A stretch of DNA of 64,000 nt from Mycosarcoma maydis (Eukaryota > Basidiomycota > Ustilaginomycetes > Ustilaginales). Positions 44,380-54,245 of this stretch are shown here, in pieces. The notes beneath the pieces are model-generated. The model searched no databases. It was given only the letters and a program-made list of their open reading frames with translations, and had not been told where the DNA came from. The stretch spans positions 687,315 through 751,314 of the forward strand of contig NC_026481.1 of assembly GCF_000328475.2 (NCBI RefSeq), given 5' to 3'. The position numbers were made by a program, and so were the translations under genes. Every line of letters starts with the position of its first letter. Positions within the stretch are counted from its first letter, which is position 1.

Positions 44380-47300
44380 TCAGTGGACGACTGGCCGACC
44401 ATCGACGCGAATCGCGCTGACGACGCTCTCGGTGGGGTGGACATGGACGTGTAAGCGGGTTGCGAGCGTGTGGCTGTCACGCTCCGGCGAAAGCTCAAAC
44501 TGAAACTCTTGCGGAGCCGCATCGGCAATACGCCTACGGAAGACATGTGCAAAGTGCGTCTTATACGAGCTTGCTATACTCTGCACATTCTCGTCAACAT
44601 GCACGTGTCCACGAGTGCGTGGTGGATTGTACCTGGCAAATGGTCCGGAGGGATCAAGCCGCTCGTGCAAACACGTCATGTTCCTACCGACGATTCCACA
44701 CGCAACAATGTGTTTGAACCCCTGTATAGCTCGGTTCTCGACATTGAGCGCAAAACCATGACTAGAAATCCGGTGTCGAACCTGGATCCCAATACTGGCG
44801 ATCTTATGGTACTCGTCCGCCCACACTCCCGTATGCTCATCCGGCGGAGCCACAGTCGGTACTCCGCGCGAACCCAGCAGCGATATAAGCGAATCCTGGA
44901 TCCGATCAACGTAACATCGACTGGCCAACCCCATTGAGGCGAGATTCAGAATCGGATACCCGACCAACTGTCCCGGACCATGATACGTGATCTGTCCACC
45001 GCGTTTAGTCAGGTAGTAGTCAGCACCGAGCCAACGCAGATGATTCGCGACCATCGAGTCTTCCTGCTCATGCCGTCGCCCTTCTGTATACACCGGTCGA
45101 TGCTGCAGCAACAGCAGCGTGTCTTGACTCGCTTGTCGCTCCAGCGCGCTTTGCGAGCCAGATGCTGAAATGCTCGAGTGTCCAGACAGCGTTGAAGCTG
45201 AGCGAGACGTGGTCTCGTGCAGCGCACGCAACGCTGCACGTGCATCAGAGCGTTGTTTCACCAGGTGTTCCTGCAATGCCAGACCCAGCTTGTACGGTAC
45301 AAACCCGGGGATATAGACAGCACGTACAGGCTCGAGATGTGTAAAATCCTTGTCTTTGTTGGATGCCGATGCCAAGTCACAGCTCGCTCCGCTCGAGTCG
45401 GCATCACGACGCACCGCCGATGTCGAGAACGGTCGTGCGCGACAAGGTGCAGGCTGAGTGGATGTGAGTTTCGTGGATTGCTCTTGTCGCGCGTGGTCCA
45501 AGCCATCGTTTTTGTTCCAGCGCCAACCAAATCTGCCGATCGACGATGTAGACGTGCAAGCTGTCGACGCTGGCTTGAAACCGCGTCGATGGGGAGAGAG
45601 AGTGGGCGCCTTGGATAGAAGAAGCGATTTCGATGAGCTCGAAAGTTCATCCTTCCTTTCTTCCAGTGTACCGAGAAGCTCATCCTGTGCGGCCTGAATC
45701 GCACTCTTGACGCGTTTCCAAAGTGAGCCCTCATCTTGCTCGCCTTTGATGCCCTCGAGCTGCAGATCCTGCATTTCGGCAGCGCACGCCTTGTTGAGGA
45801 TCCTGACAAGGTACTGCGTCTGACGTAGCGTCGATGACGGCCGAGCACTAACATGTACTGTATCGCTATCGTTTGCCTGATCACCCAGCGTTCTGCGCAT
45901 TAACGCGGCTGGTACGTCGCCTCGCCGAGCGATGCTCTGCAACGTCGTGTGGAAGTTGAGCTTGCTCGCCGAGAGTTTGGTTTCTCCTGGCTCGGGCAAC
46001 AGAGCCTGGTAATGACCCTGAGAGGCAAGTGGGTTGATGACGTAGGTGTACGTGCTTTGAGAAGGTGTGATTCTCCATCGTTCAAAAAGGTTGAGGACAA
46101 CGACGGCGGCAGGATAGTCGCGTTCCGACATTGCTGTCATGAGTGCTGCGTTGAGCATACGCCGACTTCGGCAGGACGCAATATTTTCGGTAGAACTCAC
46201 CACATTGCCTTCGCCAACCTGGACCAGAGATCGAATGAGCGTTCGGGACGATGGCAGTCCTTTCCACTTGCCTGTCTTCTGAAGGTCAACAGTGGTTGAC
46301 TCGAGAGCCAAAGTCGAGGCTTTTTTCGCGGCCGAATTGTGAATCCGGAAAAGGGCGCGGAGAAGCTCAGCGTCGTACACCTGATTGGCTTCGATGATGC
46401 CGCTAAGCTCGTTCCGAATCAGCGTGGCGCTGCCGTCCACGTTGCCAACCCTTGCCTCCAAGTCGAGCACAAATGCAATGATAGAGCTGTCGACGGGAAC
46501 GTGATCGGCAATCATGAGACGTACGACCTGACAAACTTCTTCGGATACTCTTTGAACCCTTGAAGTTGAGAGCTTTCGGAGCTCAACTTTACTGCGGATG
46601 CCGGCCATGTAAGCGAGGTAAGGCTCGGATTGAGTGGACGGATAATGCTTCCCGACGTGTTGACTTGCTAGCCTATACCGATGCAGCCAGTTTCGAGCGC
46701 CATCCATGTCATCTGCATCCACGCGAGACTTGATCAAGGACTGCCAAACGACGACATTGCCACCCCAACCAGTGACATCAACCGGTTCATCCGCATGTAC
46801 GATCGTGAAGCCGTCAGCTCTCTGCGCCTTGGCCCACCGGCTTAGCAATGCTTCACCCTCTTCAGGTTTCCGGCTGCGGCCAAAAGCATGAATAAAGCTT
46901 GAAAGTGCATGGTGGTTGATGCGCCTAAGATGAACATCCTGATCTGCTGCAGATGCGGTGGATGGGACAAGATGTTGGAGTGCAGTTTGAGCCGCCTGGT
47001 ACATTTGATCGGGGCTGAGCAGACCCAGAAAAGACGACAGCATGGCCGAGATCATCTTTGCGGTGGGCTGCATCTGTCGCTCGAGGCAAACGTCGTAGAT
47101 GGCAGCGATGGCATAAGCGCATTGAATTGGGATTTCGAGCGATTTGGCTGAGATGGAAGGATCCAGGCGAGAGGGTCTCCAGAGCTCCCCCGTAGTAGAG
47201 CTGGTACGTTTCGGTGCAGGTCGTGTTGTTGCATGCTTGGCGCTCTGAATACGCATGCCGACAACAAATTGTTGCATCTCGTCCAGGGAGAAGGGAGTGC

Positions 47301-47856
47301 GGTTTGGATTGGCGACATCATCGACAAACGCAGCCATAGCGGAGAGAATTCGATTGTCACGGATCATGCGATTGATAAGATGCGCCCTGTTGCTGTATAC
47401 CTTGCTTCCGGACGCTTGAGTAAGTCTTTGGCTGCGTTTGGCGAGCGTGCGGCCCGACGTCTCTGAGCATTCGAAGGTTGGACGAGGTGTGATTGTCGTC
47501 TTGACATCATCGTGCTTCCTCGCAGCAGGCGAAAGGAACTTTGAAGCGGGGAGCATGGGTACCAACGCTGTGTGTACAAGATTTTGCAAGGGAGCGGCGC
47601 GAGCAGATCTGGTAGCTTTTGCTCCTGAAGAGAGATGACAAATCGATGAGGAAGCGCTACTGACTGGTGTTGGTCTTGTCGCAAGACCAACCTTGCTGAG
47701 GGCAGAGTAGCTTGTCCTCATCATGAGCCTTCTACCCCGCACTTCGTCGAGCAGGGCGGACGGAAGAGCAACTCGCCAAAGGAGGGATGGTGGATGAAGG
47801 TCGTGAGATGACGACCAACTTGATCTTGAATCTGACATTCTTGTGCCATGATTCAT
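44380..47856 (-). CDS. LIP2: PPR-like protein fused to lipoate-pathway octanoyltransferase (LipB/Lip2)
   Basis: One uninterrupted 1158-codon frame. Residues about 190-690 are helical repeats of PPR type (for example NVVVWQSLIKSRVDADDMDG near 367 and AALMTAMSERDYPAAVVVLN near 570, then TYTYVINPLA). PPR proteins bind organelle RNA. Residues 841-1080 are a complete octanoyltransferase: RGGQITYHGPGQLVGYPIL (952-970), GVWADEYHKIASIG with the essential Lys at 1018, HGFALNV, and ACGIVG with the catalytic Cys at 1053. This enzyme moves octanoyl from ACP to apo-proteins in mitochondria. Just before it, residues 806-817 read RARPFSTSAVRR, a typical fungal mitochondrial presequence, now internal. The likely functional start is the first ATG or M45/M46 at about 47724 (MMRTSYSALSKVGLATRP, another presequence). 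A C-terminal extension of about 80 residues follows the LipB part. Either a true fusion or two nested transcripts in one frame. Confidence 0.85.
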   Translation of the reverse strand: MNHGTRMSDSRSSWSSSHDLHPPSLLWRVALPSALLDEVRGRRLMMRTSYSALSKVGLATRPTPVSSASSSICHLSSGAKATRSARAAPLQNLVHTALVPMLPASKFLSPAARKHDDVKTTITPRPTFECSETSGRTLAKRSQRLTQASGSKVYSNRAHLINRMIRDNRILSAMAAFVDDVANPNRTPFSLDEMQQFVVGMRIQSAKHATTRPAPKRTSSTTGELWRPSRLDPSISAKSLEIPIQCAYAIAAIYDVCLERQMQPTAKMISAMLSSFLGLLSPDQMYQAAQTALQHLVPSTASAADQDVHLRRINHHALSSFIHAFGRSRKPEEGEALLSRWAKAQRADGFTIVHADEPVDVTGWGGNVVVWQSLIKSRVDADDMDGARNWLHRYRLASQHVGKHYPSTQSEPYLAYMAGIRSKVELRKLSTSRVQRVSEEVCQVVRLMIADHVPVDSSIIAFVLDLEARVGNVDGSATLIRNELSGIIEANQVYDAELLRALFRIHNSAAKKASTLALESTTVDLQKTGKWKGLPSSRTLIRSLVQVGEGNVVSSTENIASCRSRRMLNAALMTAMSERDYPAAVVVLNLFERWRITPSQSTYTYVINPLASQGHYQALLPEPGETKLSASKLNFHTTLQSIARRGDVPAALMRRTLGDQANDSDTVHVSARPSSTLRQTQYLVRILNKACAAEMQDLQLEGIKGEQDEGSLWKRVKSAIQAAQDELLGTLEERKDELSSSSKSLLLSKAPTLSPHRRGFKPASTACTSTSSIGRFGWRWNKNDGLDHARQEQSTKLTSTQPAPCRARPFSTSAVRRDADSSGASCDLASASNKDKDFTHLEPVRAVYIPGFVPYKLGLALQEHLVKQRSDARAALRALHETTSRSASTLSGHSSISASGSQSALERQASQDTLLLLQHRPVYTEGRRHEQEDSMVANHLRWLGADYYLTKRGGQITYHGPGQLVGYPILNLASMGLASRCYVDRIQDSLISLLGSRGVPTVAPPDEHTGVWADEYHKIASIGIQVRHRISSHGFALNVENRAIQGFKHIVACGIVGRNMTCLHERLDPSGPFARYNPPRTRGHVHVDENVQSIASSYKTHFAHVFRRRIADAAPQEFQFELSPERDSHTLATRLHVHVHPTESVVSAIRVDGRPVVH

Positions 47857-48285
47857 GATTCACGATTCACGATTCACGTTTTGTGATATTTGTGATTTCG
47901 CCGTCCAAAAAGCCGTAGCAGAACTTGTCTAAACAACCCGGCCGGTAAGAAGGAATCACGAATCACGAATCTTTTCGCATTTTTCACGTTTGGCAGATTC
48001 ATGATAAAAAACACGAATATTCGTGATTATTTTCACCGCACCCACGAATCACGGAATCGTGACTGGGTTTGTGTGGCACTCAGTCGTGAGTGGCTGCGCC
48101 CAAATCTATCTGATCACCCCTAACGAAGTCACGAGTGTGCACAGCGAGCAATCACGAACTAATGTTAAAATCACGAATAAGTTAAAGCAACCGGTGCGGA
48201 TTCACAATCGCTGTCTTTGCATTTGTGATTCTCAGTCTGCCTCGTGTTCATACCACCACCATACAAGCTAAGCTCGATCGTAGAA
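47857..48285. promoter_or_regulatory. Divergent promoter region between PPR-LIP2 and the helicase
   Basis: 429 bp, AT-rich, with a dense cluster of the dispersed motif: TGATTCACGATTCACGATTC at 47856-47875, AATCACGAATCACGAATC at 47953-47970, and ATTCGTGATT near 48018. No other control element recognised. Confidence 0.5.
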
Positions 48286-49105
48286 ATGGATTCAAACAGC
48301 CTAGCCAACAGGCTCGGCCCACAGGGAAACACGGGAAACACAGGCAGTGGACGCGGAGGAGGAGGCGGTGGTCGTGGTCGCAGTGGTCGAGGTGGTGGTC
48401 GCGGTAGAGGGCGAGGAGGTGCTGGTGCTGGACGAGGTCGCGGCAGGGGTCCTCGTGTTGGCCTAGCGGGAGCCTCGGAACAACAGTCGCCACTGACTGC
48501 AACCGCCAGCAGCAGTGTTGTCGCCACTCCCGATGAGACACCTGCTGCCTCTGGCACTAACACACCCACATGGACACCCAAGCCTATCGCTCCCGGCACC
48601 GATGCTGCTGTCTATCTCACGGAAAACAAGTTTGCGGATCTCAAGGGCTCCGTTGACGATCGACTTCTCTCGGCCATTCCCTTCCCTACCATGTCCGCTG
48701 TTCAAGCTGCCACTCTTTCGACTGCTCTGTCGGGCAAGGACGTGCTGGCACAGGCTAAGACCGGTACGGGCAAGACGCTCGCCTTCCTCATTCCTTCCAT
48801 CCACAAGCTTTGTGCTCTGCCCAAGCCACCACCGCAAACATCGATCTCGGTGCTTGTCCTCTCGCCTACTCGCGAGCTGGCGCTACAAATCGAAAAGGAG
48901 GCCCACATGTTGCTCGCCAATCTCCAAGGCACTTTCGGTGTCCAGCACGTTGTCGGAGGAACCAACATTGGCGCTGAGCGAAAGCGTCTCCAGAAGGATC
49001 GCAAAGATATTCTGATCGCTACTCCTGGTCGCTTGCTTGACCACCTCTCAAGCAACAATTCGGGTCTCGATCTGCGCCGAGCATGTCAGAACCTCAGAGT
49101 GCTCG

Positions 49106-49139
<34 letters not shown>

Positions 49140-50229
49140 TTTCCGCAACGAGCTCGAAAAGATTCTCAAGATGCTTCCCGATCCGGTTGCTAGCGAACGA
49201 CAGTCGCTCTTCTTCTCGGCCACCATCCCGTCGTTTGTTCACGAGGTGGCCAAACTTCGCCCTGACCACGCCTTCATCTCGACGCTTACCGAACAAGACA
49301 CCAACACGCACGAGCATGTTCCGCAAGAATCGCTCATTTGCTCTCTCCGCGATTGCCTGCCGCGTGCGCTCCAAGTGGTGCTTTCGGAAGCGGTTGGCTA
49401 CCCAACCAACCACAAGATCCTCGTATTTTTGCCTACGGCAAGATCGACTTCGTTGGCAGCCGCCGTATTTACACAGCTGCGCAACCAGAAGAACTCGGCA
49501 TATGCAAAGTTGGGACCTATCTTTGAGATTCATTCGCGAAAGTCGCAGGCGGTGAGGACAAAGACCATGGAGACGTTCCAGACGAGGGCATCGGGTATCC
49601 TCTTCTCTTCAGATGTCACGGCGCGCGGTATCGATATTCCAGGTATCTCGCTCGTGCTCCAACTCGGACTACCCAGCAGTCTAGAGCAGTACATTCATCG
49701 TCTTGGACGAACTGCTCGAGCGGGCAAACAGGGTCGCGGCGTTTTGATCCTTGCCGATTTCGAAGCGTTCTTCCTGAACCAACAAGATGTCAAGAAGTTG
49801 CCTATCACTAAACTAGACGTAGCAGCCGTGGAGACCGAGAGTCGAGTCACACTGCCACAGGTAGCGACGGACGTAGATGGCGCGATGCAAACCATCGATT
49901 CCACCACAAGAAGCCAGGCGTACCAGGCTCATCTAGGCTTTTACAAGGCATACTTGAAACAGCTCAAGTGGACATCGGAACAGCTCATCGCTTCAACGAA
50001 TGACTATGCCAGGCACATTTTGCAGTGGCCGGCGGATCCTTCTGGAACGTGGGTGGGTCCTCCTTTGTTGCAAAAGACGGTTTCCATGATGGGCTTGAAA
50101 GGTAAGCCCGGCTTGAACATTGTCAAGGAATTGCCGGCCAAGACCAACGCTGGAGGAAGAGGCAGTGCCGGTAATGAGCTCAAGAGACATGGTCAGACTC
50201 AAGGAGGGCGCCAAGCTAACAAACGTTAA
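48286..50229 (+). CDS. DEAD-box ATP-dependent RNA helicase, Mss116-like
   Basis: 647 residues from the ATG at 48286 (MDSNSLANRLG); an upstream in-frame ATG at 48244 adds 14. All helicase motifs are present: a Q-motif region ending FPTMSAVQAATL, I AKTGTGKT, Ia SPTRELALQ, Ib TPGRLLD, II DEAD, III SAT, IV ILVFLPTARS, V ARGIDIP and VI HRLGRTARAG. The LAQAKTGTGKTLAFLIP context and the C-terminal extension after motif VI resemble mitochondrial Mss116/CYT-19 and plant RH26-type helicases, which act as chaperones for group I/II introns and translation. Unlike those, the N-terminus (about 20-60) is an RGG/GRG-rich, arginine-glycine repeat with no obvious presequence, and another basic Gly-rich tail ends the protein. 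Location is therefore open: mitochondrial import or a nuclear/cytosolic role. Confidence 0.88.
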
Positions 50230-50802
50230 GATGTCATGTGTGAAATCTTGATCTTGCTGTTGCTACGTTTGCTTATGATCTTTTCACACCTGTGTCCGCC
50301 TGTCTGTGTCCAAGGACAAGGAAATGCTCGACCTCGTTTGCACCCGGATGACGAGCCGGATTCATTTCACTAGTGGCTGAGAACAAAAAAGTGTTTCATC
50401 ATGTCGCGTGTTATCAATTCGCCCACGCAGTCAAGAAGCAAGAATGGCACAATGATCGAGAAGGAGCGCGGTCCGCAGGCGATATCGTGAGAGCGTCTCA
50501 TCTCAAAGCTCGGCGTGGCGTTCAACTGGAACGACAGCTCAATGGCTTCATACAAGTTGGCTTTGATTCATTTCGCAATTACAGTGCGTTACGTGAAATG
50601 AGAGGTTGCACTCCTTACGATCTTTGGTCCGACAACGCCGAGTGGAGCGCCCAAATGGAGGCACGGGTACGTGACTCGCAAGAACGGCACGTCTGTGCGA
50701 ATCGACAAAGAGGTCTGCCTGTTCGGGCTCAGTTGCTCCTGTGGGGGTTCTCCCACTTGCTTAGCAACGCAGCTGTGGACTAGAGGCTGGACGTGCTCAT
50801 AG
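50230..50802. other. Intergenic region upstream of the secreted-protein gene
   Basis: About 570 bp without supportable gene; mixed composition. A 136-codon open frame (50373-50783) has no family resemblance. Confidence 0.4.
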
Positions 50803-50808
50803 TATAAA
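50803..50808 (+). promoter_or_regulatory. TATA box of the secreted-protein gene
   Basis: TATAAA within CATAGTATAAAAGCCACCC, 198 bp upstream of the ATG at 51001, followed by a pyrimidine-rich stretch where transcription could begin. A clear TATA box is unusual among the genes in this window and suggests an inducible or strongly expressed gene. Confidence 0.6.
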
Positions 50809-50892
50809 AGCCACCCTCGGCTCGATGATCCTCCCACCCGCTTTGGCTCACCTCTCTCTGCTCCATTCTTTGTCCATACACTCTTTTCTCTG

Positions 50893-50994
50893 GTAAGGGC
50901 TGTCCTCTTCTGCTGTTTGCTTTGCTTGAATCCGCTTGTCGGTACGTATCAGCTGACGTCTATTCCTCTCTTCCGCCTCTTTTTGGAATCATAG
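50893..50994 (+). other. Probable 5'-UTR intron of the secreted-protein gene
   Basis: Donor GTAAGG at 50893, CTGAC branch site near 50953, a pyrimidine-rich run and acceptor AATCATAG ending 50994, six bases before the ATG. All splice signals are well placed. Confidence 0.6.
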
Positions 50995-51000
50995 AACACG

Positions 51001-51675
51001 ATGCAGCTGCATAACCTGCTCAGCGTCCTTCTCCTCTCTCTCGCTCTCGGTCACGCTGTCACGGCCGCCATTCCTGCCGCTGCTCCCCCGCGTGGTGAAG
51101 ACGCCCACAAGTTTGTCAAGCGTGGGCACCATGTTCACTATCACACCCATAACGCTCCGGCTCCTCCTTCTTCTGGAGGAATGTTTGGCAACAGTGGAAG
51201 CTCGATGGCCAAGACGATTGTGGGAGGTACTGCTTTAGCTGGAGGGGCGGCATTTGCTGCTACTGCGGGCTCGATTGGTGCTCATCGCTTGTTCGATAAG
51301 GATCACGAGGACGATGATGGTGAGAAGCAGGAAAAAGGTAGTGGTGGCGGTAGGGGTGCGGATCAGGTTCAAGGTAGTGGTGAAAAGGCGCAGCCCATGT
51401 CGATGCAACCGCAAGGACAGCAGATGATAGGAACCACGTATCCTGTCTACCATCAGCATCCCATAGCGAGCGAGAAAGATGCTGTGCCAGTGGCGATCTT
51501 GATGTCCGATGGAAGCTACCGCTCTGTCCCCGAAGGTGCTAGTCTCAGTATCGACGACCGACGTCAACAGCAGCAGCAGCCTACAGACTCTATCCAAGCT
51601 GGTCCGGGTCAGACTCAGCCCAACTTCGCTACTGGCCGAGGCGGATTTGTCTTTCCTAGCTCCAATGAAAACTAA
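51001..51675 (+). CDS. Predicted secreted protein with Kex2 site
   Basis: 224 residues. Residues 1-22 are a classic signal peptide (MQLHNLLSVLLLSLALGHAV, cleavage near TAA-IPA). A KR pair at 40-41 (HKFVKR) is a likely Kex2 site, after which come HHVHYHTHN, a Gly/Ala-rich hydrophobic stretch (TIVGGTALAGGAAFAATAGS, about residues 74-93), and a charged Gly/Gln-rich region. There are no cysteines, so it is not a hydrophobin or a disulfide-rich effector. The hydrophobic stretch could be a membrane segment or surface-active part. Context: own TATA box and 5'-UTR intron, as in strongly expressed smut genes. Function unknown; a role outside the cell or at the cell surface is inferred. Confidence 0.75.
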   Translation: MQLHNLLSVLLLSLALGHAVTAAIPAAAPPRGEDAHKFVKRGHHVHYHTHNAPAPPSSGGMFGNSGSSMAKTIVGGTALAGGAAFAATAGSIGAHRLFDKDHEDDDGEKQEKGSGGGRGADQVQGSGEKAQPMSMQPQGQQMIGTTYPVYHQHPIASEKDAVPVAILMSDGSYRSVPEGASLSIDDRRQQQQQPTDSIQAGPGQTQPNFATGRGGFVFPSSNEN

Positions 51676-51854
51676 TCGCTAATCGCTTGCGAATCGCAGA
51701 ACTCCTGCTACACGCTACGAGCCGTGAATGTCTTGTTGCATCGAGCGAAATTCATTCTTTACATCACCGTTTCCGCTAGATTTTTCATGTTCCTACGTGT
51801 ATCGGGTTTCAGTATTCGATTGTGCCACCATTTGATGCTTAGGACAGAGTGTGT

Positions 51855-54245
51855 CTACAACTTGAGTCTGATGTTTCGTCTCGTCAACCACCTTGCCAGT
51901 CCACAGCATATGCCCGTATATGCCAACAATATGACGACTGCGACAGCATCTCTGATATACATTGTCTTGAGCGTCAAATTCACCAATCCAGTCAACAGAT
52001 TGGCCGCGAGAAACACCGTCAAGGAATGCCTATTGAGGTCTTGCAGAATGAGTGCTGTGACCGAGTCGCGCTGTTGCGTCGGCGTCGACTGTCGCTGTTC
52101 CTGCTGTTCCTGCTGTTCCTGCTGCTCCTGCTGTTCCTGCTGTTCCTGCTGTTCTACTGGTTGCAGTATGAGCATATACACCATCACGTAACATAGCAAG
52201 AACGAAGTGTTGAAAGCGGCCACCCAGAAGACATAAGGAAGATTAGCAAGTCTTCTGCTCGTTCTTAGACCCACTATACTTGAAACGCCGTAGCCCATCC
52301 ACCAGAGGATGGCTAAGCTCGCCAATATCATGGCTAGTTTGTGGGTGCGTGGCTTGGATCGACGACGACTGAATTTTCGATACGCAAAGTACGGATCTAG
52401 CGGCAAGACGTAATGGCCCAGATCCAGACCGATGTAGAAAATGGCCAGGTAGCCGACCATGCTCGTCAGGCCCTCTTTGTTCTGAGCGAGAAGCGTGGTG
52501 CGTTGAACTGTATCGGAAATTGCCCATGTTTGCCACGAAGTACAGTTGAGCAAGACCTGATGTAAGACCGAGAGCAAAATGCCTAGAACGCTGTACCGAA
52601 TCCACCGTGAAAAGGGTCTGGAAAGCGTCGCTGCAAACGGCAGCATTGAGAGCGTGATGAAAAAGTTCCAGTGTACACCGTACTCGCTCACATGCTCCGG
52701 ATACTCTACTCCCTTGACCATGATGATCCGGATCGAACCCAGCGCGACCAATGGCAGAGCTTTGCGAAAATCGGAGACGAGTTGCTGTCGAAGCGGTCGG
52801 AATCGATTGCGCGGATTCTTGAGGAATGGTAATGCAGAGATGATGCCGAGAGAGAAGACGAAGGATCCAACACCCATGTCCATCCAACTTGTGCCCCAAG
52901 ATTCGCACTTGGACAGGAAGCGCGGGAAGACGGAGAAGTCGACAGCCAGAATCGAGATAATGGTTACGAGCATCATGTGTGCTCGGTAGACGGTCAGGAA
53001 GGGCTGCGGTCTGACAAAAAGATTGCTGCTGTCTAATGATCGATGGTGCTGCAAAACCGGTGATCCGCCAATTGAGTTTGAGTTTGTTGGAGACGTGGTA
53101 TACGAGGGACTGTCTTCGGTGTGAGAGGTCCAAGTCGAATGATCGATCGAAGGGGGCTGCTTGCCTTTTCCCCATGGATCCACTACGCTTCTTGCGAGTG
53201 GTGACATCGCAGAGGACGCAGAAACGACTGATTGTGCATCGGATCCATCTCGCGAATGAAGCAACTGCATCGGTGCTGTTTTCAATGCCGTGAGCTCGGC
53301 TGAACGTCGTGAGGGGGACGAAGATGCAAACGTTGACGTCGACGCCAAATCCGGGGACAAAAACGAAGCCTCAAAACCACGGAAACTCGAACTCGATGCT
53401 GCTGATGCCACAACAGGACTCTGGGGCGCCGTTATCATGGACGTATCTATTGAGAGATCGAGATCCGAACGAAACGCTGAACCTGGTCCGTCGTAGAAGT
53501 TGGGTGGTGCAGCTGCTGCATGAGCAGCATCGGCGGCCGAGTCAATCGAGACACGGAATGGCGGCTCAACTTCTATGGTCGCTGAGCTTGTCACGAATGA
53601 AGATGCTTTTGCGATTTTGTGTCTACTGTCGTCGTCATCTTGATCCTCGTCGTCGGAGAACTTTTTCGACCAATGGCGCTTCTGCTTCTGCTCCCGTATC
53701 GAGCTCCGTTTTGGCGACAAGGACGGTTCACTACGTATCAGAAGCACGAGTAGCACGAGCAACGCACAGTTTGTTGCTACAAGATGCGTAGCTAGGATGG
53801 TATGTGCGCACACCGCTGGTGCGACGAGGATGAGAAATTCGAGCTGCCAATCACCCAGCCCAGCCAACGCAGCCACCAAATAAGACAGCGCTGAGTAGCC
53901 CAGCTCGCTTGGCCGAAGCTGTCGCGTTTCACGAACAAAGCGGAGTCGCTTCGCTCTGAGGACGGACCATATCGCATAGGTCAGGAGCATGACGAGACCG
54001 AGAAGATTGATAACGTGGATCGAGCTTCCAGTCTGATGAGCGATCCAGGCTTCCTTGAGCTGCTTGTACGAGCTATCATCGCTGACGGGAGCAGGGAGAG
54101 GGGTGCTGGAATGGTGGATGGTTGACAGTTGTGGTTCATGCTTTCCGTATCGATCAAGATGGTGTTGGATATTGTGATGGCGATGGACAGCATCGGCGGC
54201 TGCTAGAGGCGGTTTGATGCCTCTAGCGCCGAGTTCCCGATCCAT
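51855..54245 (-). CDS. GWT1: GPI-anchor inositol acyltransferase Gwt1 (PIG-W)
   Basis: 796 residues, many membrane segments. The N-terminal HQTGSSIHVINLLG (70-83), and the blocks DFSVFPRFLSKCESWGTSWM, DMGVGSFVFSLGIIS and GVEYPEHVSEYGVHWNFFIT are the best-conserved parts of Gwt1/PIG-W. The ER enzyme acylates the inositol of GlcN-PI, an early GPI step needed for wall mannoproteins; it is the target of the antifungal manogepix. Unusual: a cytosolic, Ser-rich insert of about 200 residues (about 205-405), absent from the 490-residue yeast protein, and an EQQ repeat (698-717) between membrane segments. No intron is needed. It is divergently placed from the 5-phosphatase gene. Confidence 0.93.
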   Translation of the reverse strand: MDRELGARGIKPPLAAADAVHRHHNIQHHLDRYGKHEPQLSTIHHSSTPLPAPVSDDSSYKQLKEAWIAHQTGSSIHVINLLGLVMLLTYAIWSVLRAKRLRFVRETRQLRPSELGYSALSYLVAALAGLGDWQLEFLILVAPAVCAHTILATHLVATNCALLVLLVLLIRSEPSLSPKRSSIREQKQKRHWSKKFSDDEDQDDDDSRHKIAKASSFVTSSATIEVEPPFRVSIDSAADAAHAAAAPPNFYDGPGSAFRSDLDLSIDTSMITAPQSPVVASAASSSSFRGFEASFLSPDLASTSTFASSSPSRRSAELTALKTAPMQLLHSRDGSDAQSVVSASSAMSPLARSVVDPWGKGKQPPSIDHSTWTSHTEDSPSYTTSPTNSNSIGGSPVLQHHRSLDSSNLFVRPQPFLTVYRAHMMLVTIISILAVDFSVFPRFLSKCESWGTSWMDMGVGSFVFSLGIISALPFLKNPRNRFRPLRQQLVSDFRKALPLVALGSIRIIMVKGVEYPEHVSEYGVHWNFFITLSMLPFAATLSRPFSRWIRYSVLGILLSVLHQVLLNCTSWQTWAISDTVQRTTLLAQNKEGLTSMVGYLAIFYIGLDLGHYVLPLDPYFAYRKFSRRRSKPRTHKLAMILASLAILWWMGYGVSSIVGLRTSRRLANLPYVFWVAAFNTSFLLCYVMVYMLILQPVEQQEQQEQQEQQEQQEQQEQRQSTPTQQRDSVTALILQDLNRHSLTVFLAANLLTGLVNLTLKTMYIRDAVAVVILLAYTGICCGLARWLTRRNIRLKL
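52095..52154 (-). repeat. 9-bp tandem repeat coding for (EQQ)n in GWT1
   Basis: Six to seven copies of CTGTTCCTG (plus strand), one with a single change, inside the GWT1 coding frame. The unit is a multiple of three, so copy-number change would not break the frame; the encoded loop lies between membrane segments. Confidence 0.9.

Noticed and set aside
52243..53175. 310-codon minus-strand frame overlapping GWT1
   Set aside because: Same strand but another frame than GWT1, which carries all family motifs; no recognisable protein.
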